Below, piece by piece: positions 51,818 to 59,619 of a DNA stretch of 64,000 bases. The stretch comes from Fibrivirga algicola. GTDB taxonomy: Bacteria; Bacteroidota; Bacteroidia; Cytophagales; Spirosomataceae. Both the position numbers and the translations under genes were made by a program. Location of the stretch: the NCBI RefSeq assembly GCF_011742925.1, contig NZ_WAEL01000013.1, positions 1 through 64,000 on the forward strand, read 5' to 3'. Below the pieces are notes generated by a model. That model saw nothing but the letters and a program-made list of their open reading frames with translations. It ran no database searches and was not told the DNA's origin. Within the stretch, counting starts at the first letter, position 1. Every line of letters starts with the position of its first letter.

Positions 51818-52032
51818 TCAGGCTACTTGGTCTGAGTGCTCTTTGTCGCGGCCTTCGGCATGATGCTCGGCGGCCGCATGAGCGTGTTCGTCGGCCAGAC
51901 TGTGATGGCTGTACTGTAGGCTACATAAATTGATGCTAACGTCAAATGTTCGTCGACCGTCGCGCGTAAACAGGCGTTTATTATGACACTTATAGATTTT
52001 CCATCGTAATATTGCAATGAATAAATTTTCTG
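51818..52032 (-). pseudogene. His-rich coding remnant without a start codon
   Basis: Minus-strand frame open from the TAA at 52033-52035 to the TGA at 51818-51820, about 71 codons. The last 50 residues read like a real C-terminus (KRLFTRDGRRTFDVSINLC, then HHSLADEHAHAAAEHHAEG), but there is no ATG, GTG or TTG start in frame where expected. Its 5' end runs into the arsR promoter. It may be the truncated tail of a His-rich metal protein displaced by insertion of the ars operon. A competing frame (51823-52017) is less protein-like. Confidence 0.3.
52006..52018. promoter_or_regulatory. Putative ArsR operator upstream of arsR
   Basis: GTAATATTGCAAT, containing the palindromic core ATTGCAAT, lies 28 bases before the arsR ATG and upstream of the -7 box. 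A near-identical inverted copy sits before arsM (52404-52416). The repeated use suggests a binding site for the ArsR encoded between them. Confidence 0.5.
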
Positions 52033-52033
52033 T

Positions 52034-52041
52034 TACCTTTA
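52034..52041 (+). promoter_or_regulatory. Bacteroidota-type -7 box for arsR
   Basis: TACCTTTA matches TANNTTTG at all but the last position and is followed 4 bases later by the arsR ATG, suggesting a leaderless or almost leaderless mRNA. A TTG about 22 bases upstream may be the -33 element. Confidence 0.5.
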
Positions 52042-52045
52042 CTGC

Positions 52046-52372
52046 ATGGGATTAACCAAAACCGAAATATTCACTGAAAAGCAGAACCGCATCGCGGATT
52101 TAGCCAAAGCCTTCGCGCATCCCGCGCGGGTAGCCATCCTGCAAATGCTCATTGCCAAGAAAACGTGCGTCTGTGGTGATCTGGTGGGCGAATTGAATTT
52201 GGCCCAGGCGACCGTTTCCCAGCATTTGAAGGAGCTAAAACGCATCGGCATCATTCAGGGCGAAATCAACCCGCCCCGTGTGTGCTACTGCATCAATCCC
52301 CCTGTATGGGAAGAAGCCCAACATGCGTTCGGTGCGTTATTTGATACGTTCGTACCTGCTACCTGCTGCTAG
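52046..52372 (+). CDS. arsR: ArsR-family metalloregulator, 108 aa
   Basis: Winged-helix repressor. The recognition region reads LNLAQATVSQHLKELKRIG, and the metal site in helix 3 is KKTCVCGDLV, the CxC pattern of As(III)-sensing ArsR. Another Cys pair lies at the end (PATCC). It is first in the arsenic operon and likely represses it through the inverted-repeat sites at 52006-52018 and 52404-52416. Length is normal for the family. Confidence 0.93.
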   Translation: MGLTKTEIFTEKQNRIADLAKAFAHPARVAILQMLIAKKTCVCGDLVGELNLAQATVSQHLKELKRIGIIQGEINPPRVCYCINPPVWEEAQHAFGALFDTFVPATCC

Positions 52373-52403
52373 TCAATCGGCAGGTGTTTTTTTGCCTAAA
52401 TCA

Positions 52404-52416
52404 ATCGCAATATTAC
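52404..52416. promoter_or_regulatory. Second putative ArsR operator, before arsM
   Basis: ATCGCAATATTAC is the reverse complement of GTAATATTGCGAT, one base different from the site upstream of arsR. It lies in the 64-base spacer between arsR and arsM, 20 bases before the arsM start, so arsM and later genes may have their own controlled promoter. Confidence 0.45.
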
Positions 52417-52436
52417 ATTATACCAATAAGAAAAAT

Positions 52437-53300
52437 ATGGAAACCGCCGAGCAAATCAAAGAAGTCGTGCGCCAGAAATACGGCGCGATTGCTGAACAAC
52501 CTGATGCCAATGGCTGCTGTGGCCCGACATCATGTTGCAGCCCGGAGATCGACGCGAACGTGCCGATTGTCATGGCTCAGGATTACCAGGAGCTAAACGG
52601 CTACGTGGCTGATGCCGATTTGGGATTGGGCTGTGGCCTGCCTACGCAGTTCGCCCAGATCAAACCCGGTGATACGGTTGTGGATTTGGGCTCAGGGGCT
52701 GGCAATGATTGCTTTGTGGCCCGCGCTGAAACCGGCGAAACGGGCCGGGTGATCGGCCTGGACATGACCCCGCCCATGATCGACCGCGCTCGCAAAAATG
52801 CCAAAGCACTGGGCATTACCAACGTCGAATTCGTCTATGGCGACATTGAGGACATGCCTTTGACTGAGAATCTGGCTGACGTGGTGGTGAGCAACTGCGT
52901 GATGAACTTGGTTCCCGATAAGCAGAAAGCCTTTTCCGAAACCTTCCGCATTCTAAAGCCGGGCGGCCATTTCAGCATTTCTGACATTGTATTGAAAGGC
53001 GAGTTGCCCGAAGGCTTGCAACATGACGCAGAAATGTATGTGGGCTGCGTATCAGGAGCCATTCAGAAGGACGCTTATTTGCAGCTCGTAGAGGATGCCG
53101 GATTTACCAACATTCAGGTTCAGAAGGAGCGCGAAATTACCCTGCCTGATGATGTGCTGCAAACTTACCTATCGGCAGATGGAGTGGCTGAATACCGCCA
53201 GCAAGATAGAGGTATCTACAGCGTGACCGTATTCGCCCAGAAGCCCGCCGACGGTTCGACCGCTGCTGCACCCTGCAAGCCAGGTTCGGGATGCTGCTAA
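52437..53300 (+). CDS. arsM: Arsenite S-adenosylmethionine methyltransferase ArsM, 287 aa
   Basis: Methylates As(III), using SAM and a thiol reductant, to less retained or volatile forms. SAM motif DLGSGAGNDCFV is present. Three conserved As(III)-binding Cys positions are in GLGCGLP, SNCVMNLVPD and YVGCVSGA. Extra Cys-rich ends occur at the N-terminus (NGCCGPTSCC) and C-terminus (GSGCC). The ATG at 52437 is chosen; a longer frame from 52278 overlaps arsR and has no domain support. It is cytoplasmic and second in the ars operon. Confidence 0.95.
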   Translation: METAEQIKEVVRQKYGAIAEQPDANGCCGPTSCCSPEIDANVPIVMAQDYQELNGYVADADLGLGCGLPTQFAQIKPGDTVVDLGSGAGNDCFVARAETGETGRVIGLDMTPPMIDRARKNAKALGITNVEFVYGDIEDMPLTENLADVVVSNCVMNLVPDKQKAFSETFRILKPGGHFSISDIVLKGELPEGLQHDAEMYVGCVSGAIQKDAYLQLVEDAGFTNIQVQKEREITLPDDVLQTYLSADGVAEYRQQDRGIYSVTVFAQKPADGSTAAAPCKPGSGCC

Positions 53301-53331
53301 TCGAGGAAACAACGACAAAAAGAAAAGCCTT

Positions 53332-53760
53332 ATGAAAAATATCCTAGTGCTTTGCACGGGCAATTCCGCCCGTTCCCAGATGGCTCACGGCTATCTGCAA
53401 CATTTCGCGGGGGAGAGCGGCCAAGTTTACAGCGCGGGCGTTGCTCCCCACGGGGTCAATCCGTTGGCGATTCAGGTCATGGCCGAGGATGGAATTGATA
53501 TTTCCCATCACACCTCTAACCATGCCGACGAATACACCAGCCTACCGCTCGATTATGTAATTACCGTTTGCGACAATGCCCGTGAGCAATGCCCGTTTTT
53601 CCCGTCCACGGCTAAGAAGGTGCATCACAGCTTCACCGACCCTTCACACACCCCCGGTGATGATCGTTTGGCGCAGTTTCGTGCGGTACGTGACCAAATC
53701 AAAGCGTACAGCCAACAATTCATCGAAGACAACGTAACGAGCCAAGCCACTCATGCCTAA
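53332..53760 (+). CDS. arsC: Arsenate reductase, low-Mr phosphatase type, 142 aa
   Basis: Reduces As(V) to As(III). P-loop [13 protein letters not shown] with nucleophile C8, and the redox pair C80 (VITVCDNAR) and C87 (REQCPFF) that matches thioredoxin-linked S. aureus type ArsC. The DPSHTPGDD segment supplies the catalytic Asp. Its stop overlaps the acr3 start by 8 bases. Cytoplasmic. Confidence 0.95.
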   Translation: MKNILVLCTGNSARSQMAHGYLQHFAGESGQVYSAGVAPHGVNPLAIQVMAEDGIDISHHTSNHADEYTSLPLDYVITVCDNAREQCPFFPSTAKKVHHSFTDPSHTPGDDRLAQFRAVRDQIKAYSQQFIEDNVTSQATHA

Positions 53761-54811
53761 ACTTTCGTTTCTCGACCGCTTTCTAACGCTGTGGATCTTC
53801 CTGGCCATGCTGATCGGCGTGGGTATCGGGTATTTCTTTCCACAGTCGCAGGGCTTCATCAATGGGTTTAATTCCGGCTCGACCAACATTCCATTGGCTA
53901 TTGGCCTGGTGCTGATGATGTACCCACCGCTGGCAAAAGTGCGTTACAGTGAGTTGCCGAAGGTGTTTGCCAATACCAAAATCCTCGGTCTGTCACTGTT
54001 ACAAAACTGGATTATCGGCCCGCTGTTAATGTTCGGTTTGGCGGTCGTCTTTCTACCTGATAAACCCGAATACATGACCGGCTTAATCATGATCGGCATT
54101 GCCCGCTGCATTGCCATGGTGATCGTCTGGAATGACCTGGCCAAAGGCGACCGGCTCTATGCCGCTGGCCTGGTAGCTTTCAACAGCATTTTCCAGGTGC
54201 TGTTCTATTCGGTCTATGCCTACGTTTTTATTACGGTGCTACCGCCCTTGTTCGGGCTGAGAGGCTACACGGTCAATATTACGATTGGTGAAGTAGCCCA
54301 GAGCGTTTTTATCTATTTGGGAGTGCCATTTCTGGCCGGGTTGTTCTCGCGCATCATCCTCACGCGTCTATTCAGCCGCCAGTGGTATGAGGAACGCTTT
54401 TTGCCCGCCGTCAGCCCTATAACTCTTATTGCGCTGCTATTTACTATCGTCGTCATGTTCAGCCTTAAAGGGCAGTTGATCGTATCTATACCGCTCGATG
54501 TGGTGCGTATCGCCATTCCGCTGACGATCTATTTTGCCATTATGTTTTTTTCGGCCTTCTATCTCTCGAAACGAGCCGGAGCCGATTATGGCAAATCTAC
54601 GTCACTGGCCTTCACCGCAGCGGGCAATAATTTCGAGCTTGGAATTGCGGTGGCCATCGCTGTCTTCGGTATCAATTCCGGAGCGGCCTTTGCCGCCGTG
54701 GTTGGTCCGCTGATCGAAGTGCCGGTGCTGATTCTGATGGTCAATTTTGCGCTGAAACAAGAGAAGAAGTTTGCCCCCCATTATAAAAAAGCCTTTCAAA
54801 AACACGCATGA
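53753..54811 (+). CDS. acr3: Arsenite efflux permease Acr3, 352 aa
   Basis: Ten-TM arsenite exporter of the Acr3 family in the cytoplasmic membrane. The conserved Cys segment [20 protein letters not shown] and the TM9-10 region [19 protein letters not shown] are typical of Acr3. It starts inside the arsC end (8-base overlap) and ends with a 4-base overlap with the next gene (ATGA), so three genes are translationally coupled. It exports the As(III) made by ArsC. Confidence 0.95.
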   Translation: MPKLSFLDRFLTLWIFLAMLIGVGIGYFFPQSQGFINGFNSGSTNIPLAIGLVLMMYPPLAKVRYSELPKVFANTKILGLSLLQNWIIGPLLMFGLAVVFLPDKPEYMTGLIMIGIARCIAMVIVWNDLAKGDRLYAAGLVAFNSIFQVLFYSVYAYVFITVLPPLFGLRGYTVNITIGEVAQSVFIYLGVPFLAGLFSRIILTRLFSRQWYEERFLPAVSPITLIALLFTIVVMFSLKGQLIVSIPLDVVRIAIPLTIYFAIMFFSAFYLSKRAGADYGKSTSLAFTAAGNNFELGIAVAIAVFGINSGAAFAAVVGPLIEVPVLILMVNFALKQEKKFAPHYKKAFQKHA

Positions 54812-55611
54812 AAATTGCCCTGTTTTCGGATATTCACGCCAATCTGCCCGCGCTCGAAGCGGTATTGGCCGACATTGACAGCCGCCAGCCTGACGCGGTG
54901 TATTGTTTGGGTGATCTGGTCGGTTACAACATCTGGCCGAACGAAGTGATCCGCACCATTCGCAAACGTGGTATTCCGACGATTGCCGGGAATTATGATT
55001 ATGGTATCGGTCGTAGCTCCGATGATTGCGGATGCGCCTACAAAGAGGAGCAGGAAAAGGCCAACGGCAAAGTGTCCATTGCCTATACCAATGCCCAGGT
55101 GGGAGATGATGAACGAAACTATCTGTGCACGCTCCCAACCCATATTCGGGTCGAATTTGAATTGGGCAACGACCCCGAACATCTTTGGCAGCAACAAACC
55201 CCATTCACGCTGCTGCTGGTGCATGGCAGCCCCCGGCGCGTGAATGAATATCTGTTTGAGGATCGGGGCAACCGCAGTTTGGGCCGCGTGATCGAGGGCT
55301 CGGGAGCCGATGTGCTTTGTTTTGGCCATACGCATAAACCCTTTCACAAAGTGGTCAGCGCGGAACCGGAGGGGGAAGAGACTTATTTCCGCCATGCCAT
55401 CAATATCGGTTCCGTCGGCAAGCCGAAAGACGGTGATCCGAGGGCCGGTTATGTGCTGTTGACCGTTGATGAAACGGCGCGTCCAGGTACACGCGAAGGG
55501 GTTGTCGTGGAATTCGTGCGTGTCGCCTACGATGTAGAGAAAGCGGCCCAGGCCGTTGAACAAAGCGAATTGCCCGATGCTTACGCCGAGGCACTACGCA
55601 TTGCCCGCTGA
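54808..55611 (+). CDS. Metallophosphoesterase (YfcE/ApaH-like) in ars operon, 267 aa
   Basis: Calcineurin-like phosphoesterase. Metal motifs [37 protein letters not shown] (GNHD-type with His replaced by Tyr), [13 protein letters not shown] and FGHTHKP are in order. No signal peptide. The start overlaps the acr3 stop (ATGA), so it belongs to the arsenic operon. Related phosphatases are recorded beside ars genes in some bacteria, but the substrate is unknown. It may act on an arsenylated or nucleotide metabolite. The GNYD variant at the metal site is worth noting. Confidence 0.9.
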   Translation: MKIALFSDIHANLPALEAVLADIDSRQPDAVYCLGDLVGYNIWPNEVIRTIRKRGIPTIAGNYDYGIGRSSDDCGCAYKEEQEKANGKVSIAYTNAQVGDDERNYLCTLPTHIRVEFELGNDPEHLWQQQTPFTLLLVHGSPRRVNEYLFEDRGNRSLGRVIEGSGADVLCFGHTHKPFHKVVSAEPEGEETYFRHAINIGSVGKPKDGDPRAGYVLLTVDETARPGTREGVVVEFVRVAYDVEKAAQAVEQSELPDAYAEALRIAR

Positions 55612-55617
55612 TGAGCG

Positions 55618-55959
55618 ATGAAAACCATCCTGATTCTGGCAAGCCTACTTTTTTCCAGTCATTACCCCGCCCAGGGTGATGACTGGAAGATGAAAACGCG
55701 GCCCGCCATCGGTGAACAGCTCACCCGGATGATAACACCGCCCCATGGTGCAAACAGCCGCATTCAGGGCATCGTAATGGTGCAGTTTCAGATTAACGAA
55801 GATTTTCGCATTTGCCGGGTTCGGGTTCATTGCAATGATGAAGCGATCAACGAGCATTTAATTCGGCAACTGACGGGCCGAAAATTACTTGTGCTGCATT
55901 CCGATTTTTTGGAAGTTCACACGGTCAGAGTCCATTTCCAAAACTCGGAACAATTATGA
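55618..55959 (+). CDS. Small secreted protein, TonB C-terminal-like, 113 aa
   Basis: Signal peptide (ILILASLLFSSHYPAQG) and a compact alpha/beta domain (IQGIVMVQFQINEDFRICRV) that resembles TonB C-terminal domains, with a helix-strand end (NEHLIRQLTGRKLLVLHSD). It lacks the usual YP motif, so the match is weak. It lies 6 bases after the metallophosphoesterase stop, so it is the last gene of the ars operon. Function unknown. Confidence 0.6.
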   Translation: MKTILILASLLFSSHYPAQGDDWKMKTRPAIGEQLTRMITPPHGANSRIQGIVMVQFQINEDFRICRVRVHCNDEAINEHLIRQLTGRKLLVLHSDFLEVHTVRVHFQNSEQL

Positions 55960-56028
55960 TCTACGATCTTCTTTTACGCACTCCGGAATTAAGAGGAACC
56001 CATTTTTAAGTGCCCCGCGCAGCAGGAT

Positions 56029-56463
56029 CTATCGAACGGCGCGCTTGTCGAGTTTGTCGAGTTCCATCACCAAATAGACCATTTCTTTGGTTTCAGCAGA
56101 ATCACCCATTTCCAGAGAAATAGGGCCTTCTTCAGGCTGGAAGGTCAGCTGAAAGACCAGCCAGGGGCAGCATAGCCGCTCGAATTTGATAAACTCGGCC
56201 AACTCGCCAACGATGGCATTATCTGACTTCTCAAAAACCAGCTCGTAGCTGTTGGGATGCTCTACGGCGCGCGACACTTTCTTAAAAAGTGTCTGGTGTA
56301 ATTCATTCATGCGCTTAATCTGGTCTTTGTCCGTGAGTTTGCAGGTCAGAGCGATTTTCTTTTTCATAACGGCTTCGGTTTCCATCGTCTTTGTTGTTTT
56401 TGTCTGAGCCTGGCAGGATAAGACGAACAGCCAGGCTAACCCTGTAAGCATGAGTGATTTCAT
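56029..56463 (-). CDS. Secreted protein with CCPW motif, 144 aa
   Basis: Signal peptide (LTGLAWLFVLSCQAQTK), then about 120 residues with the motif FERLCCPWLVFQLTFQPEEG followed by PISLEMGDSAETKEM. Cytoplasmic proteins with a CCPFF-like motif and a similar ending occur near mercury and arsenic resistance genes; this one is secreted. The CC pair could bind metal. It is divergent from the ArsR-family gene and shares the intergenic region, where a minus-strand -7 box (TATTTTTG, 56497-56504) lies. Confidence 0.75.
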   Translation of the reverse strand: MKSLMLTGLAWLFVLSCQAQTKTTKTMETEAVMKKKIALTCKLTDKDQIKRMNELHQTLFKKVSRAVEHPNSYELVFEKSDNAIVGELAEFIKFERLCCPWLVFQLTFQPEEGPISLEMGDSAETKEMVYLVMELDKLDKRAVR

Positions 56464-56496
56464 ATTTTTCTAGTAAGATCGATTGCTTCTCTTTCG

Positions 56497-56504
56497 CAAA
56501 AATA
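56497..56504 (-). promoter_or_regulatory. Bacteroidota-type -7 box for the CCPW gene
   Basis: CAAAAATA on the plus strand reads TATTTTTG on the minus strand, a TANNTTTG match, 34 bases from the ATG at 56463. No clear -33 element was found. Confidence 0.35.
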
Positions 56505-56530
56505 CCGCTGTATAGATTCAAGTATTTAAG

Positions 56531-56563
56531 AATTTGCTTAAATAAGCAAATTGCTTACCTTTG
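56531..56563 (+). promoter_or_regulatory. Promoter with overlapping ArsR-type operator
   Basis: TTTG (56533-56536) and TACCTTTG (56556-56563) are separated by 19 bases, a textbook Bacteroidota promoter. Over it lies the perfect inverted repeat AATTTGCTTA (56531-56540) and TAAGCAAATT (56543-56552), and a second palindrome AAGCAA-A-TTGCTT (56544-56556). An outer pair TATTTAAG (56523-56530) and CTTAAATA (56537-56544) also exists. Repressor binding would cover the promoter. It controls the gene at 56571 and probably the merTP genes after it. Confidence 0.75.
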
Positions 56564-56570
56564 TTCCAAA

Positions 56571-56954
56571 ATGGAAAATTCCCCAAACTGTGTTCGCGTT
56601 TTTGCCGATCAAGAGCAGATTCGTCAATGTACCGAGAGAATAAAATATGTCGGGCCGGCCTTTGACCGATTGGCTCAGGTGCTGGATTTGGCAGGCAATG
56701 CCAACCGGCTCAAAATTATTTATCTGTTGCGGGAAGAAAGCAATTTGTGCGTATGCGATTTGAGCGACATTTTGGGCATGACCATTCCCGCTGTTTCCCA
56801 ACATTTGCGTAAGCTCAAGGACGCGCAATTGATCCAGGCCCGCAAAATCGGCCAGACTGTTTTTTATTCATTGCGGACAGAATCAACCGGCATTTTACAT
56901 TCGCTGTTGGAACACCTTGAATCGATGCAAACCGCCCCTTTGCTGACTGCTTAA
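56571..56954 (+). CDS. ArsR/SmtB-family regulator, 127 aa
   Basis: Winged-helix repressor with metal site SNLCVCDLSDIL (CxC in helix 3) and recognition region MTIPAVSQHLRKLKDAQLI. The ATG at 56571 follows an exact -7 box by 7 bases; earlier in-frame starts would include the operator and are rejected. An N-terminal Cys (SPNCVRVF) may help bind metal as in CadC. It is the likely regulator of the merTP unit, replacing the usual MerR. Confidence 0.9.
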   Translation: MENSPNCVRVFADQEQIRQCTERIKYVGPAFDRLAQVLDLAGNANRLKIIYLLREESNLCVCDLSDILGMTIPAVSQHLRKLKDAQLIQARKIGQTVFYSLRTESTGILHSLLEHLESMQTAPLLTA

Positions 56955-56980
56955 TTTGGGGCCATAATGATAACGAAGCT

Positions 56981-57571
56981 ATGAAACTCGCCGGATTGAC
57001 CGGGCTACTGACCGCCTTTGTTTCTTCTCTCTGTTGCACCGCCCCCTTGCTCACTTTGCTGGCGGGTGCCACCGGCTCGGCCGGTAGGTGGGCTTGGCTG
57101 GAACCTTTGCGGCCTTACAGTATCGCGCTCACGGTGGGCGCGTTGGGTTGGGCTTGGTACGAACAATTGAAACCCCAAAAAACGATGGAATGTAATTGCG
57201 AAACGAAGAAACCCGCCTTTTGGCAAACAAAGCCATTTTTGGGCTTAATGACAGCAATAGCATTGTTGCTGCTGGCTTTCCCCTCTTACTCAAACTGGCT
57301 GTACCAGGATAAGAATCAAGCGACCGTGCAGCCCGCACAGGCAGGCACCCAACAAGTGGCTTATGTGACCATCAGGGGCATGTCTTGCGAAGGTTGCGAA
57401 CATCACATCAAGCAGGAGGTCACCAAGATCAAGGGCGTTTCGGCGGTGGATGTTTCTTACCAAAAAGGAGCTGCCACCGTGAAATACGACAGCAAAAAAA
57501 CCTCACTGGCCGACATCAAAAAAGCGGTGGATGCCACCGGCTACAAAGTCACCAGTACAAAAACACTCTAA
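56981..57571 (+). CDS. merTP: MerTP fusion: mercuric transporter plus periplasmic domain, 196 aa
   Basis: N-terminal MerT part with TM segments and Cys pair SSLCCTAPL in TM1, a cytoplasmic loop with CNCETKK, and a third TM. A linker leads to a C-terminal MerP-like HMA domain (VTIRGMSCEGCEHHIK, about residues 130-196). It imports Hg2+ from the periplasm. Such fusions are known in Bacteroidota mer operons, where MerA follows. No merA is present here. It lies 26 bases after the ArsR-family gene. Confidence 0.92.
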   Translation: MKLAGLTGLLTAFVSSLCCTAPLLTLLAGATGSAGRWAWLEPLRPYSIALTVGALGWAWYEQLKPQKTMECNCETKKPAFWQTKPFLGLMTAIALLLLAFPSYSNWLYQDKNQATVQPAQAGTQQVAYVTIRGMSCEGCEHHIKQEVTKIKGVSAVDVSYQKGAATVKYDSKKTSLADIKKAVDATGYKVTSTKTL

Positions 57572-57574
57572 TGA

Positions 57575-57784
57575 ATGACCGTCACACTCGAATCCGTGAT
57601 TACGTGCCCGAATTGTAGCCACCAAGCAGCGGAGATCATGCCGACTGATGCTTGTACCTATTTTTATGAATGCACCTCCTGCCACACACTTTTAAAGCCG
57701 CTGGCGGGTGATTGTTGCGTATTCTGTTCCTACGGGTCAGCGAAGTGTCCCCCGCTTCAGCAACAGCAACGATGCTGTCAATAA
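57575..57784 (+). CDS. Small Cys-rich mer-associated protein (GDCCVYCSYG family), 69 aa
   Basis: Zinc-ribbon-like pattern CPNCSHQAAE, then CTSCHTLLKP, then GDCCVFCSYGSAKCPP and a final CC. The GDCC motif defines a small family usually found next to merT/P or mer regulator genes. The ATG at 57575 follows the merTP stop directly, so translation is coupled. Likely binds Hg2+ or Zn2+ in the cytoplasm. Confidence 0.85.
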   Translation: MTVTLESVITCPNCSHQAAEIMPTDACTYFYECTSCHTLLKPLAGDCCVFCSYGSAKCPPLQQQQRCCQ

Positions 57785-57812
57785 AATAACTCATAACTGA
57801 ACAGGAATCCTG

Positions 57813-58190
57813 CTACTGCCCAGCCATAAACCGCCCTGGATGGGCGGTCAGTAGCCGGTCATTCGTCAGTGTCGCAATCCAAACCGAGTCGGCCCCCTCG
57901 GCCCTGCCGATCAGTTCACCGTGATGATTATACAGCAAAAAGCCACGGCTTTGCCCGCAGTATCGGCATAAATGCAGTACGAACACCTCCTGCTCCCGAT
58001 AGCGGGCCTGATGCACCTCCCAACCATAATGATACGGTGCCCAGGATTGGGCGTTTTGGATCATCTGGTTCAGCCAGCGGAGTTTACGGGTGGGTTGTTC
58101 ACACCAATGGGGGTGGTGCGCCCGTATAATCGAGCGCGGTTGAGCGTGTCCAATACTCAGGGACAGCGCGAGACAGTACAGCAGTTTCAT
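57813..58190 (-). CDS. Secreted hypothetical protein, 125 aa
   Basis: Signal peptide (LLYCLALSLSIGHAQ), then a compact domain with conserved-looking Cys (HPHWCEQPTR and LHLCRYCGQ) and Tyr/His-rich segments (YHYGWEVHQARYREQE). It may be a small extracellular domain of the Bacteroidota-only type. No function was recognised. It is convergent with the GDCC gene and upstream of the inverted repeat at 58243. Confidence 0.65.
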   Translation of the reverse strand: MKLLYCLALSLSIGHAQPRSIIRAHHPHWCEQPTRKLRWLNQMIQNAQSWAPYHYGWEVHQARYREQEVFVLHLCRYCGQSRGFLLYNHHGELIGRAEGADSVWIATLTNDRLLTAHPGRFMAGQ

Positions 58191-58242
58191 GGCAACGGGG
58201 TTTAGGAGTACACATAGCCAGGACGTTGAGAATAAGTATGGT

Positions 58243-58272
58243 GGGGGTTATAACAGGCAGTTTATAACCCCC
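58243..58272. terminator. Inverted repeat downstream of the porin operon
   Basis: GGGGGTTATAA (58243-58253) and TTATAACCCCC (58262-58272) form an 11-bp perfect stem with an 8-nt loop. It lies 6 bases beyond the porin stop on the minus strand. There is no T-tract, so it may act as terminator, mRNA stabiliser or regulator site for the gene at 58190. Confidence 0.6.
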
Positions 58273-58278
58273 AACGAG

Positions 58279-59619
58279 TTAGAAGTACGTTGAAAAGCCA
58301 AACTGAAATCCGGCTGTTCGGGCGGGGGGGTTGCCCAGTAAATCGGTTTGCCAGTGGTAGCGGTAGTTGGCTCGAATCACTGTCGTGGGCGATGGGCGGA
58401 AGCTCAGGCCCGGCACGATAGCCCACAGATCATCCCGTAGGGGATCACCCGTTTCGGCGAACGTACCCACGTTGTAATCGACCCGCTCCACGCGCAGGGC
58501 GGCGTTGACGACCGCTTTTTTCCAGCCAAACATGGTCTTCTTCACCAACGGATGCACGATGTCAATCCAGCCCCCCTGCTGCATCCGGCCAAACTGCTGC
58601 GTGTAGGTGGCGGGGACGTTGATGCTGGCCCACACGAATTCGCTGTTGATAAATGTACCCGTGGGCAGGGTTGTGTTAAAATCCAGTGCCCACACATCGA
58701 CCCGCCGACGTTGATCGAGTACCAGCCCATCAATCTGGAATTTGTTGTACACCCCTCCCATCCACGACAGGCCAATTTCACCCCATTTCCGCCGTTTGAA
58801 GGCCGTTTTAAGCGTCACCAGCGGTACCCCATTGAAGCTTTCATCGAAGCGGTCACGGTTGGCTTTGGTGGCTGGTAGGAACGTGCGGTTCTGGCCGTTG
58901 GCAATGATCTGATCATCGAAGCCGTTGGTCAGGTACGCTTCGTACGCCCACACCCAGTTGGCGGTGTATTTCTTGCCATATAAGCCAAAGCCCACATTGC
59001 TCCAGGTGGAGGGAATAATCGTCACCGACGAAATGGGCCGGTCGATAAATTCCCACTTAGGGCCATCGTGGTTCTGGTTAAACGACCCAATCGGGTTCAT
59101 GATGATGCCCCCGCGCAGGTTCAGCAACGGAGTCAGTTCGATGTCCATTGCGGCAAACTCGATGTTGATTTCCTTCGTACCGTCCTCGAACTCGATCTCG
59201 GAGAGAAACTTGATCCGCCGGTTGATGCTTGATGCCAGGAAGATGGTCATCCGGCGGGCCTGAAACGAAAGGCCATCAGTCTTGCCATTGGTCTGCATAT
59301 ACTGGGTGTTGGCTTCCAGATAGCCCCCAATCGACACGGGGGCCTTCGTTGACGTGAGAAAGGGTCGATCATACGTAGCATCCATGTTGATCTTGAGTGC
59401 TCCTTTCTCCTGTTTACCCTTGCGAAGCGTCGAATCCCGGTAAAACAGGTCGGCAAATGCTTTGGGCATGGGGGTCGAATCAGCGGGTATCGGCTTGGTC
59501 ACGGTCACCGCCGAAGTAGTTGTAACCGAGGTCGAAACGGGTCGGGCCGCGTCAGGCTGTGCATAAGCCGCCACCTGCATCAGTACAGACCCAATCAGAA
59601 AATAGAGTGTTTTCATCAT
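58279..59619 (-). CDS. Phosphate-selective-porin-like outer-membrane protein (OprO/P), 446 aa
   Basis: Signal peptide (FLIGSVLMQVAAYAQ), then beta-strand alternation with the OprO/P pattern (APVSIGGYLEANTQYMQTNG; FQARRMTIFLASSINRRIKF), ending in Phe (FQFGFSTYF), as in outer-membrane barrels. Length fits the porin family. It starts at a double ATG whose first base overlaps the Rieske stop (TGATG), so the two are coupled. Probably provides an outer-membrane path for an anion or small molecule used by the partner redox proteins. Confidence 0.88.
   Translation of the reverse strand: MMKTLYFLIGSVLMQVAAYAQPDAARPVSTSVTTTSAVTVTKPIPADSTPMPKAFADLFYRDSTLRKGKQEKGALKINMDATYDRPFLTSTKAPVSIGGYLEANTQYMQTNGKTDGLSFQARRMTIFLASSINRRIKFLSEIEFEDGTKEINIEFAAMDIELTPLLNLRGGIIMNPIGSFNQNHDGPKWEFIDRPISSVTIIPSTWSNVGFGLYGKKYTANWVWAYEAYLTNGFDDQIIANGQNRTFLPATKANRDRFDESFNGVPLVTLKTAFKRRKWGEIGLSWMGGVYNKFQIDGLVLDQRRRVDVWALDFNTTLPTGTFINSEFVWASINVPATYTQQFGRMQQGGWIDIVHPLVKKTMFGWKKAVVNAALRVERVDYNVGTFAETGDPLRDDLWAIVPGLSFRPSPTTVIRANYRYHWQTDLLGNPPARTAGFQFGFSTYF

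Noticed and set aside
52278-52436. ArsM starting inside arsR
   Set aside because: The 53 extra residues overlap arsR out of frame; the ATG at 52437 starts the known ArsM N-terminus.
54602-55204. Minus-strand frame of 200 codons
   Set aside because: Antisense to acr3 and the metallophosphoesterase gene; rich in Arg, Cys and His without any pattern, as expected from mirrored codons.
54796-55563. Minus-strand frame of 255 codons
   Set aside because: It lies fully opposite the metallophosphoesterase gene, which has all its catalytic motifs; the antisense translation has no domain pattern.
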